This document shows positions 23,746 to 34,300 of a stretch of DNA of 44,114 bases, one piece after another. This stretch comes from an uncultured Acidobacteriia bacterium (lineage in GTDB: Bacteria > Acidobacteriota > Terriglobia > Bryobacterales > Bryobacteraceae). The position numbers were made by a program, and so were the translations under genes. How positions within the stretch are numbered: the stretch's first letter is position 1; the number at the start of each line of letters is the position of its first letter. The notes beneath the pieces were generated by a model. The model was not told the DNA's origin and made no database searches. It saw only the letters and a program-made list of their open reading frames with translations. Location of the stretch: assembly GCA_903882645.1 (NCBI GenBank), contig CAIRXZ010000028.1, forward strand, positions 1-44,114. The letters are read 5' to 3'.

Positions 23746-26424
23746 TCACCAATCGCCGGGCGGCCTGCTTTGGAGAAGCCTGGTCAGGTACTGAGGGGGG
23801 GCATCGGAGGCCTGTCTGGCCCGCTCCATCTCGGCCTGCGCTTCCTGTTTGAGGCCCATCGCGGTGTAAGCCCGCGCGAGATCGTTGTGCGCCTGAGCCA
23901 GATCCGGATCGAGACGGATGGCCTCGCGGAGCCGCGTCACGGCGGTTGCATGGTCCCCTTTTTCCAGCGCGATCCGGCCGCCGAGAGCCTGTATCCACGC
24001 GTCGTCCGGCGCAAGCCCGAGCGCCCGTCCGATGGCCGCCTCCGCGGCGTCCAGCCGCTTCGGCGCGGAACGGAGCGAGGAAGCCGCCAGATAGTAGAAA
24101 GCCTCGGGGCTGCGGGCGCCCAGCGACACCGCCGTTTCCAGCGCGTGGCGCGCCTCCTCGGAGCGCCCGTGCGTCTCCAGCACGATGCCGCGGGCCACCC
24201 ATCCGGCGTGCCACTCCGGCCAGCGGCCTTGGATGTCCGTCAGCAGGATATAGGCGTCTCCGGTCTGCCTGCCAAGTTCCAGCACGACGGCTTTCGCCAG
24301 CAGAATCTCGCGATCCTCAGGCAGGTTCCCCGCCCCCCGGTCGAGCAGCTTCAGCGCCTCATCCGTCTTGCCGTTTCCGATCAGGAAAGCACCCGTCCGC
24401 CAGTACAAATCGCCGCGTTTGGGCGCCGCCACGAGCGCCTTATTCAAAGCGGCGGCAGCCTCCTCGGGCTTTCCGGATGCGTCCAGCATCTGCGCGCGCG
24501 CCAGGTAGTAGTCCCCGCTCCGCGCGGCTTCCGGCACGCGGTCCATCCGCTCGATTCCGGCCTGCGCGCCCTCGGAATGGAAGGCTGCGATGGCCAAGTC
24601 CAGTTCCAGGTCCGCCGACGGACCGGCCGCCTCGGCCTGCTCCAACAACTTCTTGGCGAGGGCGAACTGGTTCGATTCCAGGAGCGCGCGCCCGGCATCG
24701 GCAAGCACGGCCGGCGGTGGTTTTAGAGCGGCGATGCGGCCCGCCGCGGCCGCAGCCTGCTCCGTTTTCCCATCGTCGAGCGACAGGCGAAGATAGCGCA
24801 ACTGCGCGTCCGGATCGCTCGGATCCTTGGCCACGGCCTCCTCGACGCGCTTCCGGTAATCCGCCTGCCGCTGCTCGGGAGTGAGGCCGAGATAATCCAC
24901 TAGTCCCGCCGGCACGGTGGCGAGCTTGGTCGGGCCCAGTTGCCGGAAACGGTCCATGGCCGCCTTGGATTCGGCGGTCAAACCCGCGAAGCCCAGCGCG
25001 TTGGCGAAGTGGTATTGGGTCTTGGAATCGTCCGGCGCCAGCTCGGCCGCTCTGCGCAGGACCCGCACCGCATCGGACGCGCGGTCCAAGGCCATGTACG
25101 TCTCGCCCAGGCGATCCAGGGTGACGGCGTTATCGGGGTCGCGGGCGGCGGCGAACTCGAGGTCCGTCAGCGCGGCCTCGGGATTCCCCTGCTTGTTGTA
25201 CAGATTGCCGCGAGCCGAGCGCGCCAGCGCCAGGTCCGGATTCAATTTCAAGGCCGTGTTTAAGTGCTCCATGGCCACCGTCTGGTCGACGTCCACTTGC
25301 GCCAGGCCGAACTCGAGATGGCCGTCGGCATCGCCGGGATGGCGCTTGATATACCAATCGAGGTCGGCCATGCCTTCGTCGAACTTGCCCAGGCGGGCCA
25401 GCATGAAGCCGCGCTCGCGGCGCGCCAGGTCGTCGCCGGGCTCCAGTTTCAGGTAGCGTTCCCAGGCCGCCAGCGAATCTTCCCATGCCCGAAGCTCGCT
25501 GGTCACGATCGCCGTCAGTTTCTGCACATCCGCCCGCCGCGGCGCGAGCGTGGCCGCGCGCGCCAGAAGCGTGGCGGCGGCCTCCCTTTGTTTCAACTCC
25601 TCGTCCGCCCACGCCAACGCGTAAAGCACGTCCACGTTTTGGGGCTGCTGCCGGAGGGCCGTTTCGAGGACGTCGCGCGCCCGCTGGTTGTGCCCGGCGC
25701 GGGAAGCCGCCACGCCCAGGCGGTAGAGCAGGCTGAAATTGGATGGGTCCGCCTCCAACGCCCGCGCCAGGTATGGCTCGGCCTTGTCGAACTGGCCGGC
25801 GGAGCCGAGCGCCACGCCCAGCGCCAAATTCAAGCCCGGGTCGCTCCCCGCCCTGGCGGACAGCCGTCCCGCCAGGGCCTCGGCTTCCGAACGGTCGCCC
25901 GCCAGGTACAGCGCCTGGAGTTTCAGCATCGCCGCGTTAGGGGCTTCTTGCTGGCTCGCGGGCAGGCGCTTCAGGTATGTCAGGGCCTCCGCGCCGTCCG
26001 CGCGATTCAGGGCCAGACGGGCCAGTTGCAGGTTGGCGTTGGAATGCGCCGGATCGATGGCGGCGGCTTTCAGATACGCGTCGCGCGCTCCCTTCTCGTC
26101 GCCCGCGCCCAGCAGATGGTTGCCGTAGTTGCTCAGAACATCCGCCGAGCGCGGCGCGGCCGCCACCGCGCGGCGGTGGAACTCGTCCGCTTCGCCGGAT
26201 TTCTTCTGGCTGTCCAGAGCTACGCCAAGCAGGCTGAGGATCCGGGCATCGTTGGGAAGCGAGCGCAACGCGGTGCGCAAGGTCCGCTCGGCCGAGGCAA
26301 AATCTCCCCGCCCCATGGCCGCCGCCGCGCTGGCGGCCGGGTCGTCGCCGGCGCCGCGGCCGGCCGCCGCGCACAGCAGCAGCGCCGCCACAATCGACGC
26401 GGAATGCGATACCGAACGGCGCAT
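23746..26424 (-). CDS. Large exported TPR protein
   Basis: An 892-residue protein with a signal peptide (1-24). From about residue 30 to the end it is an almost unbroken array of 34-residue TPR units (for example DFASAERTLRTALRSLPNDARILSLLGVAL), over twenty in total. No enzymatic domain, membrane helix or lipobox is seen. TPR proteins of this kind act as scaffolds in periplasmic assemblies such as exopolysaccharide export, but no such genes are adjacent. The start at 26424 is the only one giving a signal peptide. It is divergent from the CRTAC1 gene at 26765, with a repeat element between. Confidence 0.82.
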   Translation of the reverse strand: MRRSVSHSASIVAALLLCAAAGRGAGDDPAASAAAAMGRGDFASAERTLRTALRSLPNDARILSLLGVALDSQKKSGEADEFHRRAVAAAPRSADVLSNYGNHLLGAGDEKGARDAYLKAAAIDPAHSNANLQLARLALNRADGAEALTYLKRLPASQQEAPNAAMLKLQALYLAGDRSEAEALAGRLSARAGSDPGLNLALGVALGSAGQFDKAEPYLARALEADPSNFSLLYRLGVAASRAGHNQRARDVLETALRQQPQNVDVLYALAWADEELKQREAAATLLARAATLAPRRADVQKLTAIVTSELRAWEDSLAAWERYLKLEPGDDLARRERGFMLARLGKFDEGMADLDWYIKRHPGDADGHLEFGLAQVDVDQTVAMEHLNTALKLNPDLALARSARGNLYNKQGNPEAALTDLEFAAARDPDNAVTLDRLGETYMALDRASDAVRVLRRAAELAPDDSKTQYHFANALGFAGLTAESKAAMDRFRQLGPTKLATVPAGLVDYLGLTPEQRQADYRKRVEEAVAKDPSDPDAQLRYLRLSLDDGKTEQAAAAAGRIAALKPPPAVLADAGRALLESNQFALAKKLLEQAEAAGPSADLELDLAIAAFHSEGAQAGIERMDRVPEAARSGDYYLARAQMLDASGKPEEAAAALNKALVAAPKRGDLYWRTGAFLIGNGKTDEALKLLDRGAGNLPEDREILLAKAVVLELGRQTGDAYILLTDIQGRWPEWHAGWVARGIVLETHGRSEEARHALETAVSLGARSPEAFYYLAASSLRSAPKRLDAAEAAIGRALGLAPDDAWIQALGGRIALEKGDHATAVTRLREAIRLDPDLAQAHNDLARAYTAMGLKQEAQAEMERARQASDAPPQYLTRLLQSRPPGDW

Positions 26425-26536
26425 GACAAACGCGAAGGGAACAGTTCGATTCTATCGGAACCGCGCCGCCTGGCGCCATCGGAGAAGCTGTCAGCCATCA
26501 GCCGTCGGCTAAACCAGCCCCGGCGCCGGTGCGCGT

Positions 26537-26645
26537 CCGTGGAGCGAGCCTCCGGCTTGCCATGCCGCCATTCCTGGCGGCATCCTCCCGGTCGGCGGAT
26601 GCCCGCAAGAAAGCGGGCATGGCAGGCCGGAGGCCCACTCCACGG
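26537..26645 (-). repeat. Two-hairpin repeat element, intergenic (copy 2)
   Basis: 109 nt, CCGTGGAGCGAGCC to GCCCACTCCACGG; on the minus strand it aligns with copy 1 at 9587. Hairpins: ATGCCGCCA/TGGCGGCAT (9 bp, loop TTCC) and ATGCCCGC/GCGGGCAT (8 bp). Stem bases differ from copy 1 but pairing is preserved. It sits between divergent genes, about 110 nt from each. Confidence 0.75.
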
Positions 26646-26764
26646 GGGCGAACCGGGGGAGCAACTCACCGTCGAGGTCTTTCGTGAAATCCCGCGGGCC
26701 GCAGGCCCTCCACAACAGGCCAGGAGGTCCGCCCCACTGCCCGGCGCGGGGTATCCTGGATTCA

Positions 26765-28540
26765 ATGACGCGAAGAGAACTGCTGGCGCTGTCCTTGGGA
26801 CCCCTTGCCATGAGCCGCTTGGCCCGCGCGCAAAACGGCATGGCTTCGCGTGGCCTCAAGCCCCAACCGCGCGGCAAACCTTCGGGCTTGCCCTTCAACG
26901 CGCATTTCGTCAACGTGGCCCAGGCGGCCGGGTTGCGGGCGCCGGTGATCTACGGAGATGTGAGGGTCAACGACTACATCGTGGATTCCATGGGGTGCGG
27001 CATGGCATTCATCGATTACGATAACGACGGCTGGCAGGATATCGTCGTGCCGACCGGCCGCCGCTGGCAGTCCTCTCCCGAAGAGGCCGTCATCCGGCTC
27101 TACAAGAACAACCGCGACGGCACGTTTTCCGACGTGACCGCCACATCCGGGCTGGGCCGCAGCGTCTGGGCGATGGGCATCACGGTGGGCGACTACGATA
27201 ACGACGGCTTCGACGACATCTTCATCACCTGCTGGGGCCAGAACATTCTCTTCCACAACAACGGCGACGGCACGTTCTCCGACGTGACCGGGAAGGCCGG
27301 GCTGCTTCATCCCGGAACGCGCTACGGCTCGGGCTGCACATGGGTGGATTACGATCGCGACGGCAAACTGGATCTGTTCGTCTCGCACTACATGGTCTTC
27401 GACAAGGACGTCATGCCGCCGCGCGGACACGACGACACCTGCACTTACCGGGGCATTCCGGTGTACTGCTTCCCGCACAGCGTCCCCCAGGAGCGCTGCC
27501 GTCTTTATCACAACAACGGAGACGGGACTTTTACCGACGTGAGCGAGCAATCCGGCATCCTGGGCGTCAAACCGGGCTTCTGCCTCACCGCGGCCGCGAC
27601 CGATTTCGACGGCGACGGCTGGCCCGATATCTACGTAGCCTGCGATACCACCCCCAGCCTCCTGTTCCACAACAACCACGACGGCACGTTTACCGAGCAG
27701 GGTCTGGCCAGCGGCATCTCGCTGAGCGAGGACGGGCAGGAGCAGGCGGGAATGGGGCTGGGCATTGGCGACTACGATTTGGACGGCAACCTCGACATCC
27801 TCAAAACCCATTTCCGAGACGACACTCCGGCCCTGTACCGCGGCAACGGAAAAGGCTATTTCCGGGATTCCACGCTGCTGGCCGGCCTGGGAGTCGAGAC
27901 CCGGTTCGTGAGCTGGGGCGACGGAATCGTGGACCTCGACAACGACGGCCTTCCCGACCTCTTCTTCGCCACCGGCATGGTGTATCCCGAAGTGGAAGAG
28001 AAGTTCCCCGATTATCCCTACAAGACGCCGTCGGTGGTGTATCGCAATCTCGGCCAGGGGAAGTTCGAGGAGTTGATGGATGAGGCGGGGCCCGGCGTCA
28101 CCGAGCCGCATTGCAGCCGCGGGGTGGCCTTTGGCGATTTCGATAACGACGGCGACGTCGATATCCTCATCATGAACATGAACGAGCCGCCCTCGCTGCT
28201 GCGCAACGACATGAAGGGCGGCAATCACTGGCTCAAGGTGCTGCTCCAGGGCGTGGTTTCGAATCGCTCCGCCATCGGCGCGCAGGTCGTCGCCGCCTAC
28301 GGCGGGCGGAAGCAGAAACAGGCGGTGCTGGCGCAATCCTCCTACCTCTCGGTGAACGATCGCCGCCTGCATTTCGGCCTTGGCGCCGAAAAGACCGCCA
28401 GCCTGGAAATCCACTGGCCCAACGGAGGCGTGGAGAAGATCGCCAGCGTGGACGCCGACCAGTTGGTGGTGGTCAAGGAAGGTTCCGGCGTGGTCCGCAC
28501 GGACCGCTTCGCGCCGAGCCCGGCCGCCGCCAAACCCTGA
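26765..28540 (+). CDS. Exported CRTAC1-like protein (FG-GAP/VCBS, ASPIC/UnbV), likely Tat substrate
   Basis: A 591-residue protein. The start at 26765 gives MTRRELLALSLGPLAMSRLARAQ, split here as MTRRELLALS plus a hydrophobic tail, which is a twin-arginine-like signal; an earlier in-frame start adds an unlike extension. At least eight FG-GAP calcium loops (FIDYDNDGWQDIVV, DYDNDGFDDIFI and others) lie in residues about 80-480. The C-terminal ASPIC/UnbV domain runs from GNHWLKVLLQG (about 497) to about 580. It is homologous to the protein at 4527, but that one has a Sec-type signal. It heads a co-directional group with sugar-oxidoreductase-type genes. The molecular role of bacterial CRTAC1 proteins is unknown. 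Confidence 0.85.
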   Translation: MTRRELLALSLGPLAMSRLARAQNGMASRGLKPQPRGKPSGLPFNAHFVNVAQAAGLRAPVIYGDVRVNDYIVDSMGCGMAFIDYDNDGWQDIVVPTGRRWQSSPEEAVIRLYKNNRDGTFSDVTATSGLGRSVWAMGITVGDYDNDGFDDIFITCWGQNILFHNNGDGTFSDVTGKAGLLHPGTRYGSGCTWVDYDRDGKLDLFVSHYMVFDKDVMPPRGHDDTCTYRGIPVYCFPHSVPQERCRLYHNNGDGTFTDVSEQSGILGVKPGFCLTAAATDFDGDGWPDIYVACDTTPSLLFHNNHDGTFTEQGLASGISLSEDGQEQAGMGLGIGDYDLDGNLDILKTHFRDDTPALYRGNGKGYFRDSTLLAGLGVETRFVSWGDGIVDLDNDGLPDLFFATGMVYPEVEEKFPDYPYKTPSVVYRNLGQGKFEELMDEAGPGVTEPHCSRGVAFGDFDNDGDVDILIMNMNEPPSLLRNDMKGGNHWLKVLLQGVVSNRSAIGAQVVAAYGGRKQKQAVLAQSSYLSVNDRRLHFGLGAEKTASLEIHWPNGGVEKIASVDADQLVVVKEGSGVVRTDRFAPSPAAAKP

Positions 28541-28575
28541 AACGAACCACGTGGCGCGGACTCTCGGATCGGGTC

Positions 28576-28603
28576 GAGTGACGGGGATTGCGCCCCGTCG
28601 CTC
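28576..28603. repeat. 11-bp hairpin after the CRTAC1 gene
   Basis: GAGTGACGGGG pairs with CCCCGTCGCTC (one T-G pair) around loop ATTGCG, 36 nt after the stop codon. There is no U-tract, so it may be a weak terminator or a structure in the spacer before the oxidoreductase gene. Confidence 0.4.
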
Positions 28604-28714
28604 CAGTTCCTTCTCGAGCGCATACAGGTCGATGTTGGCCGGCGGCGTGCTACCTTTGGATTGCATCGCGTGAGTTTCCGGCCGGGTAGCGGCCGTGGCA
28701 AGGACGGATTTTGT

Positions 28715-30061
28715 ATGCTTGAGAACGATTCGGTGAAACGCAGAGACTTCGTGAAGAACGCGGCCGCCATCGGCGCCGCGCTGGGAGCGGCCGGCAAGGT
28801 CTGGTCCAAATCGGCGTCGAAGACCGGCCGGGTGATCGGCGCCAACGACAGGATTAACGTCGCGGTAATCGGAGGCGGCATGCGCGGTCCGGAGGACGCC
28901 CGCACCGTGGCCCGCATCGCCGAGACCTCCAACGCGAAAATCGTCGCGGTCTGCGATCTTTACGAGAAACGCAAGAAAGCGCTCGTCGACCGGCACAAGT
29001 GCGACGGCTATTCCGACTACCGCGAGGCGATCCACCGCTCCGACGTGGACGCCGTAGTGATCGCCGTGCCGGACCACTGGCATGCCCGAATGGCGCTCGA
29101 AGCCATGGACCAGGGGAAGGATGTCTACGTGGAGAAACCCATGACGCATACCATTCCCGAAGCCAGGCAGTTGGTCGCCAAGGTGAAGGAGACCGGGCGC
29201 GTGCTCCAGGTCGGCTCCCAGACCACTTCGGGGGCGCAGTGGGCCGCGGCGAAAAAGGCCATTGCCGATGGCTCCATCGGCCACATGGTCATGAGCCAGG
29301 GATCCTATCACCGCAACTCCAAAGAAGGCGAGTGGAATTACGCCATCGACCCGAACGCCGGTCCGGACGGCAAGGGCGACGACCATATCGACTGGAATAT
29401 GTGGATTAGCGGGGCCCCCAAGCGGCCCTTCGACGCCGATCGCTTTTTCCGCTTCCGCAAGTACTGGGATTACTCCGGCGGGATCGCCACCGACCTGTTC
29501 TTCCACGTGGTGGCGCCCATGAACATCTGCTGGCCGGAGCCGGAGTTCCCAACCAGGGTGATGGCGGGCGGAGGCATCTACGGCGGCCCCGCCTTCGAAG
29601 AGAAGCGCGAAGTCCCGGACACGTTCCACTTCATCGCCGATTTCCCCAGCAACCACTCGCTGGTGCTCTCCTCCTCGATGGCCAACTCCCGGCACATCCC
29701 CGGCCTGATCCGCGGGCATCTCGGAACCATCGTCATGGTGGACAACGGCATGTTCGAAAGCGGCACGGATCACATCACCATGACCCCGGAGAACCGCGTT
29801 ACCGACGCCGACTACAAAGCCAGGTTCGGAAATGCGGCCAAGACCATACCGGTGACGGAAATCGACGATGAAGCCGTCCACATGGCGAATTTTCTGGACT
29901 GCATGCGCACGCGCCGGAAACCCATTCTGGATGTCGAGACCGGCTACCACGTCCAGGTCGCCATCTCCATGGCGGTGCAGTCGTACCGGGAAGGCCGGGT
30001 CCTGTACTGGGACGCCAAGAACGAGAAGGTGACGTCCACGCCGTCCACCCGCGCGACGTAG
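28715..30061 (+). CDS. Tat-exported Gfo/Idh/MocA-family oxidoreductase
   Basis: A 448-residue protein. AAGGACGG lies about 9 nt before the ATG at 28715, which is preferred to an upstream Met at 28661. The N-terminus has a twin-arginine signal (KRRDFVKN, 8-15). The Rossmann motif is [10 protein letters not shown] (49-58), and the active-site Lys is in EKPMTHT (140-146), as in the family. Known: Gfo/Idh/MocA enzymes use NAD(P) to oxidise or reduce sugars; Tat-exported members carry the cofactor across the membrane, and several work with DUF1080 proteins in 3-keto-glycoside pathways. The next gene is a DUF1080 protein, which fits. The substrate is unknown. Confidence 0.9.
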   Translation: MLENDSVKRRDFVKNAAAIGAALGAAGKVWSKSASKTGRVIGANDRINVAVIGGGMRGPEDARTVARIAETSNAKIVAVCDLYEKRKKALVDRHKCDGYSDYREAIHRSDVDAVVIAVPDHWHARMALEAMDQGKDVYVEKPMTHTIPEARQLVAKVKETGRVLQVGSQTTSGAQWAAAKKAIADGSIGHMVMSQGSYHRNSKEGEWNYAIDPNAGPDGKGDDHIDWNMWISGAPKRPFDADRFFRFRKYWDYSGGIATDLFFHVVAPMNICWPEPEFPTRVMAGGGIYGGPAFEEKREVPDTFHFIADFPSNHSLVLSSSMANSRHIPGLIRGHLGTIVMVDNGMFESGTDHITMTPENRVTDADYKARFGNAAKTIPVTEIDDEAVHMANFLDCMRTRRKPILDVETGYHVQVAISMAVQSYREGRVLYWDAKNEKVTSTPSTRAT

Positions 30062-30160
30062 TCTTGGTGGCGCGGACGATCGTTTCTTGTCGTCTGCGTT
30101 TGTTTGCGAGCCGGCAGGCCGCAAAAGACGAAAGCCCGCGCCACGTTGTACACTTCGATC

Positions 30161-31096
30161 ATGCTGCGCTTTGCTAAAGCTGTCGTTCTTGCGGCCGCGC
30201 TCGTTGCGCCCGCTCTCTCCCAAGGAACTGCCAACCCCCTCGTGGGACGGTGGGATCTCGCCGTCGCCAGAGGATCCACGACGCAACCCAGTTGGCTGGG
30301 AGTGGTGGAAAAGGGCGGCAACCTCGAGGTGTGGTACCAGCCTCCCACGGCCAATGTGTACCAGTTGAAGGACTTCAAGGTGTCCGGGTCGCATGTGACC
30401 ATCGTCATGTCCCCGGCCTCCGAGAACCGGCCGGCCGTGACCTGGGAACTCGACGCCGCGGGCGACAATCTCACCGGCGTTCAAAAGCGCGGCGAGACGG
30501 CCTCGGCGGTAACCGGCGTCCGCGCGCCCGACTTGAAGCGCCCGGCGCCGCGCGCCTGGACGGACCCCGAGCCTCTCTTCAACGGCAGGAATCTGGACGG
30601 CTGGCAACCGGTCGGCGGCGCCGCCAACAGCCACTGGACCGTGACGGACGGCCTGCTGGTCAACGAAGCTCACGGCGCGAACCTGATGACCACCCGGAAA
30701 TTCGACGACTTCAAAGTCCACTTTGAGGTGAATTGCCCGGACGATGGCAATAGCGGATTCTACTTGCGGGGCCGCTACGAACTCCAGATCGAGTACGAGC
30801 CGCTCACCTCCAATCCGGTGGAGCGCCGCATCGGGTCGATCTACGGGCGGATCGCTCCCAGCGTCGAACTGCCGCGCAAGCCGGGAACCTGGGAGACGTT
30901 CGATGTCACCCTGGTGGGCCGCATCGTCACCGTGGTCCGCAACGGCGTGACTACGATCGACAAGCGGGAGATCGAAGGCATCACCGGCGGCGCGCTCGAC
31001 GTCAACGAAGGCGACCCCGGCCCGTTCTACATCCAGGGCGACCACACCGGCGGCCTGAAATTCCGCAACATCACCGTATCCGTCCCGAAAAACTAG
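30161..31096 (+). CDS. Exported DUF1080 (3-keto-disaccharide hydrolase-type) protein
   Basis: A 311-residue protein with a signal peptide (1-20). An N-terminal beta-rich part (about 25-122, NPLVGRWDLAVA) is followed by DUF1080, a concanavalin-like jelly-roll (about 138-309), with the usual opening LFNGRNLDGWQP and GNSGFYLRGRYELQIEY in the middle. Known: DUF1080 members cleave 3-keto-glycosides made by Gfo/Idh/MocA-type oxidoreductases. About 100 nt separate it from the oxidoreductase. The start at 30161 is chosen because it begins the signal peptide; the longer frame from 30104 adds a basic tail. No clear Shine-Dalgarno. Confidence 0.85.
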   Translation: MLRFAKAVVLAAALVAPALSQGTANPLVGRWDLAVARGSTTQPSWLGVVEKGGNLEVWYQPPTANVYQLKDFKVSGSHVTIVMSPASENRPAVTWELDAAGDNLTGVQKRGETASAVTGVRAPDLKRPAPRAWTDPEPLFNGRNLDGWQPVGGAANSHWTVTDGLLVNEAHGANLMTTRKFDDFKVHFEVNCPDDGNSGFYLRGRYELQIEYEPLTSNPVERRIGSIYGRIAPSVELPRKPGTWETFDVTLVGRIVTVVRNGVTTIDKREIEGITGGALDVNEGDPGPFYIQGDHTGGLKFRNITVSVPKN

Positions 31097-31324
31097 CCCG
31101 ACTTCCGCGCCACCATTGGCGGATGGAAGCGGCGATCCAACTCCCGCATTTTCAGTAGTGAGATTTCGGGAGGCCCTTGAATACTGACTACTGGTTGGCC
31201 CGGTCTATTGTCGCTGGTGGTGCGCGTCCGATATTACGGCGTGTATGATTGCCGCGGCGCGCTGAAGCGTGCGCTACGTCGGCGCGCTAGGCGCTAGAAT
31301 GCGGCTTCATCGGGAGAGAATCCT

Positions 31325-34300
31325 ATGTTGAAGCGCAGCGCCCTGTTTCTGGGCATCGTTCTGGCGGCTGTTCCGGCGTGGACGGCGTCCTATTACACGG
31401 TCCGGCTGGACGATCCGAAAGCGGTCTACCTGACGAAGGAGAGTTTTCCCGTGCACGCCGATGGCGTGTCCGACGATACGGCCGCAATTCAACAGGCCAT
31501 CGACAAGGCCTCGGGAGTGGTCTTCGTTCCCGAAGGCCGCTACCGGATCGCGTCGACCATCACGGTTGGGGCCGGAATTCGCGTGATCGGGTATGGCGCC
31601 AACCGGCCGGTGATCGTGCTGGCCGAAAACACGCCGGGCTACCAGGACAAGAACGCCGAAAAGTACATGGTGTTCTTCTCGGGCGGGCGCTCCGGAGGAC
31701 CAGGAGGCGGTGGCTCGGGCCCCGGCGGACGGGCCGCGGGCGGAGGCTTCGGCGCACAGGCCCCGGCTGGAGGACGCGGAGCGCAGGCGGGCGCTCCCGG
31801 AGGCGGACGCGGCGGCCGGATGCAGGACGCCGGCGCCGGGACCTTCTATTCGGCGATGAGCAACATCGATCTCGAAATCAAGGACGGGAATCCGGGCGCG
31901 GTCGGAGTGCGCGGCACCTACGCGCAGCACTGTTTCCTGGCCCACATGGACTTCCACATCGGCTCCGGCATCGCGGGCATTCACGACACCGGCAACGTGG
32001 CCGAGGATGTCCATTTTTACGGGGGCCAGTACGGCATCTGGACCAAGACGCCGTCCCCGAGCTGGCAGTTCACGGCCGTCGACGCAACCTTCGAAGGCCA
32101 GCGCGAGGCTGCGATCCGCGACATCGAAGCGGGTTTGACGCTGATTCGGCCGCGGTTCAAGAACGTGCCGACGGCCATCTCCATGGACGACGGGCACGGC
32201 GACGAGCTGTGGGTGAAGAACGCGAGGATGGAAGACATAAGCGGCCCGGCGCTGATTATCGGCAACGAGAAGAATGCGAAGACCGAGATCAACCTGGAGG
32301 ACACGGTCTGCCAGCGCGTGCCGGTGTTCGCGCTCTTTCGAGAGAGCGGGAAGAAGGTGGCCGGTCCGGCCGCAATGTACGAAGTGAAAAGCTTCTCGCA
32401 CGGGCTGAGCTTTGCGGATATCGGCGCCACACCCGCGATGAAAGACGTTTTCGAAACCGCCGCGCTTAGCGCGATGCCGGCGCCCGTGAGATCCGACCTG
32501 CCCGCCCTGCCGCCCGGCGACACGTGGGTGAACATTCGAACGCTAGGCGCCAAGGGCGACGGAACCACGGACGATACGGCGGTCTTCAAGAAGGCCATCG
32601 CGGAGCGCCGCGCGATCTACCTGCCGTCGGGCAATTACATCGTCACCGACACACTCGTTCTCAAGCCCGAAACGGTGTTGATTGGCCTGCACCCCAGCGC
32701 CACGCAGATCGACCTGGTGGACGGAACGCCGGCATTCCAGGGGGTCGGCGGCCCGAAGCCGCTGATCGAGGCGCCTAAGGGCGGGACCAATATCATGATC
32801 GGCATCGGGCTGTACACCAACGGCATCAATCCCCGCGCGGTGGCGGCGAAATGGATGGCGGGCGCGGATTCCATGATGAACGACGTCCGCTTCCTGGGCG
32901 GCCACGGAACGAACAACATCGATGGCAGCCGCCAGAACCCGTACAACAACACGCACACGGCCGATCCGGACATGAACCGGCGCTGGGACGGCCAATATCC
33001 CAGCCTGTGGGTTACCGATGGCGGCGGCGGGACCTTCTTCGATATCTGGACGCCGAGCACCTTCGCGCAGGCCGGCATGCTGGTATCCGACACGGCCACC
33101 GAGGGGCGGGTCTACCAGATGTCGAGCGAGCACCACGTGCGCCACGAAATCCAACTGCGCAACGTGTCGAACTGGCGGATCTACGCGCTGCAGACCGAGG
33201 AGGAGCGGGGCGAAGGCGGTTTCGCGCTGCCGCTGGAGATCGACGGATCGAGCGACATCACAGTGGCGAACTACCACATTTATCGCGTGATCAGCATGTT
33301 CCAGCCGTTCCCCGAGGCCATCGAGATCTCGGACTCGAAGAACATCCGCTTCCGGAACATACACTGCTACAGCAACAGCAAGGTCTCTTTCGACGACACG
33401 ATTTACGACGCCACCCACAACGCCGATATCCGCCAGCGCGAGTTCGCGTGGCTGACGGTTTCCGGCAACCCTCCGGCGGCGCACCCGGCGGCGGCATCCG
33501 TCGCGCTGGCGCCGGGGGCGAAGGTCGAGAAGCTGGCGGGCGGATTCTATAACGTCTCGGGCGGGGCGGCCGACGCTTCCGGCGACTTCTACTTCGTGGA
33601 CGCCCACTGGCAGCGGATCTACCGCTGGTCGGCGGGAACGCGCCGGCTTTCGACGGTCCGCGACAACCCGATCGACCCGATCAACCTGGCCTTCGACAAG
33701 GCGGGCAACCTGATGGTGACATCTTACACGGGCGCGGGAACGGTTTACGCGTTCAAGCCAGGCGCTCCGGGAGACGACATCACATTGCTGAAACCGGAGA
33801 AGACCGCCCCGCGGCCGGGGATGATGCCGGTGCTGCCGGTGAGCGACTGGCACGTGAATAAGGCGGCGCTCCAGCAACCCCAGTGGCAGTACGTCTCACC
33901 TGACGGCACGACGTATCTTCCGGCGGGCCAGGACTTCGTCGGCGGCGCGGTGAGCTGGGGCATCAAGAGCAGCGCCTTGCTGCGAGGCTTTGGCCTGGCC
34001 CCCGCGACTCCCGGCAAGCCCGCCTACATCACCGACGAGTCGGACCAGACCACCTGGGTTGGGACGGTCGGCCCGGATGGGAGCATGGCCGACCTCAAGA
34101 TCTTCGCCTGGCAGGGCGGCGAGGGCGTGGCTGTGGATACGCAGGGCAACGTGTTCATCGCGGCCGGACAGATCTACGTGTATAACCCGTCGGGGCGGTT
34201 GATCGACATGATCGAGGTCCCGGAGCGGCCGATTCAGTTGGCATTCGGCGGGAAGGACGGGCGGACGCTGTTCATCGCGGCGCGGACCTCGTTGTACGCG

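Noticed and set aside
25264-27024. A 586-codon plus-strand frame
   Set aside because: Antisense to the TPR gene, then crossing the repeat element and entering the CRTAC1 gene in another frame; no conserved motif.
26762-31045. A 1427-codon open frame on the minus strand across three plus-strand genes
   Set aside because: It runs antisense through the FG-GAP, oxidoreductase and DUF1080 genes and has the His/Asp/Val/Gly-rich composition expected of an antisense frame in GC-rich DNA. No domain is visible and it has no plausible start region.
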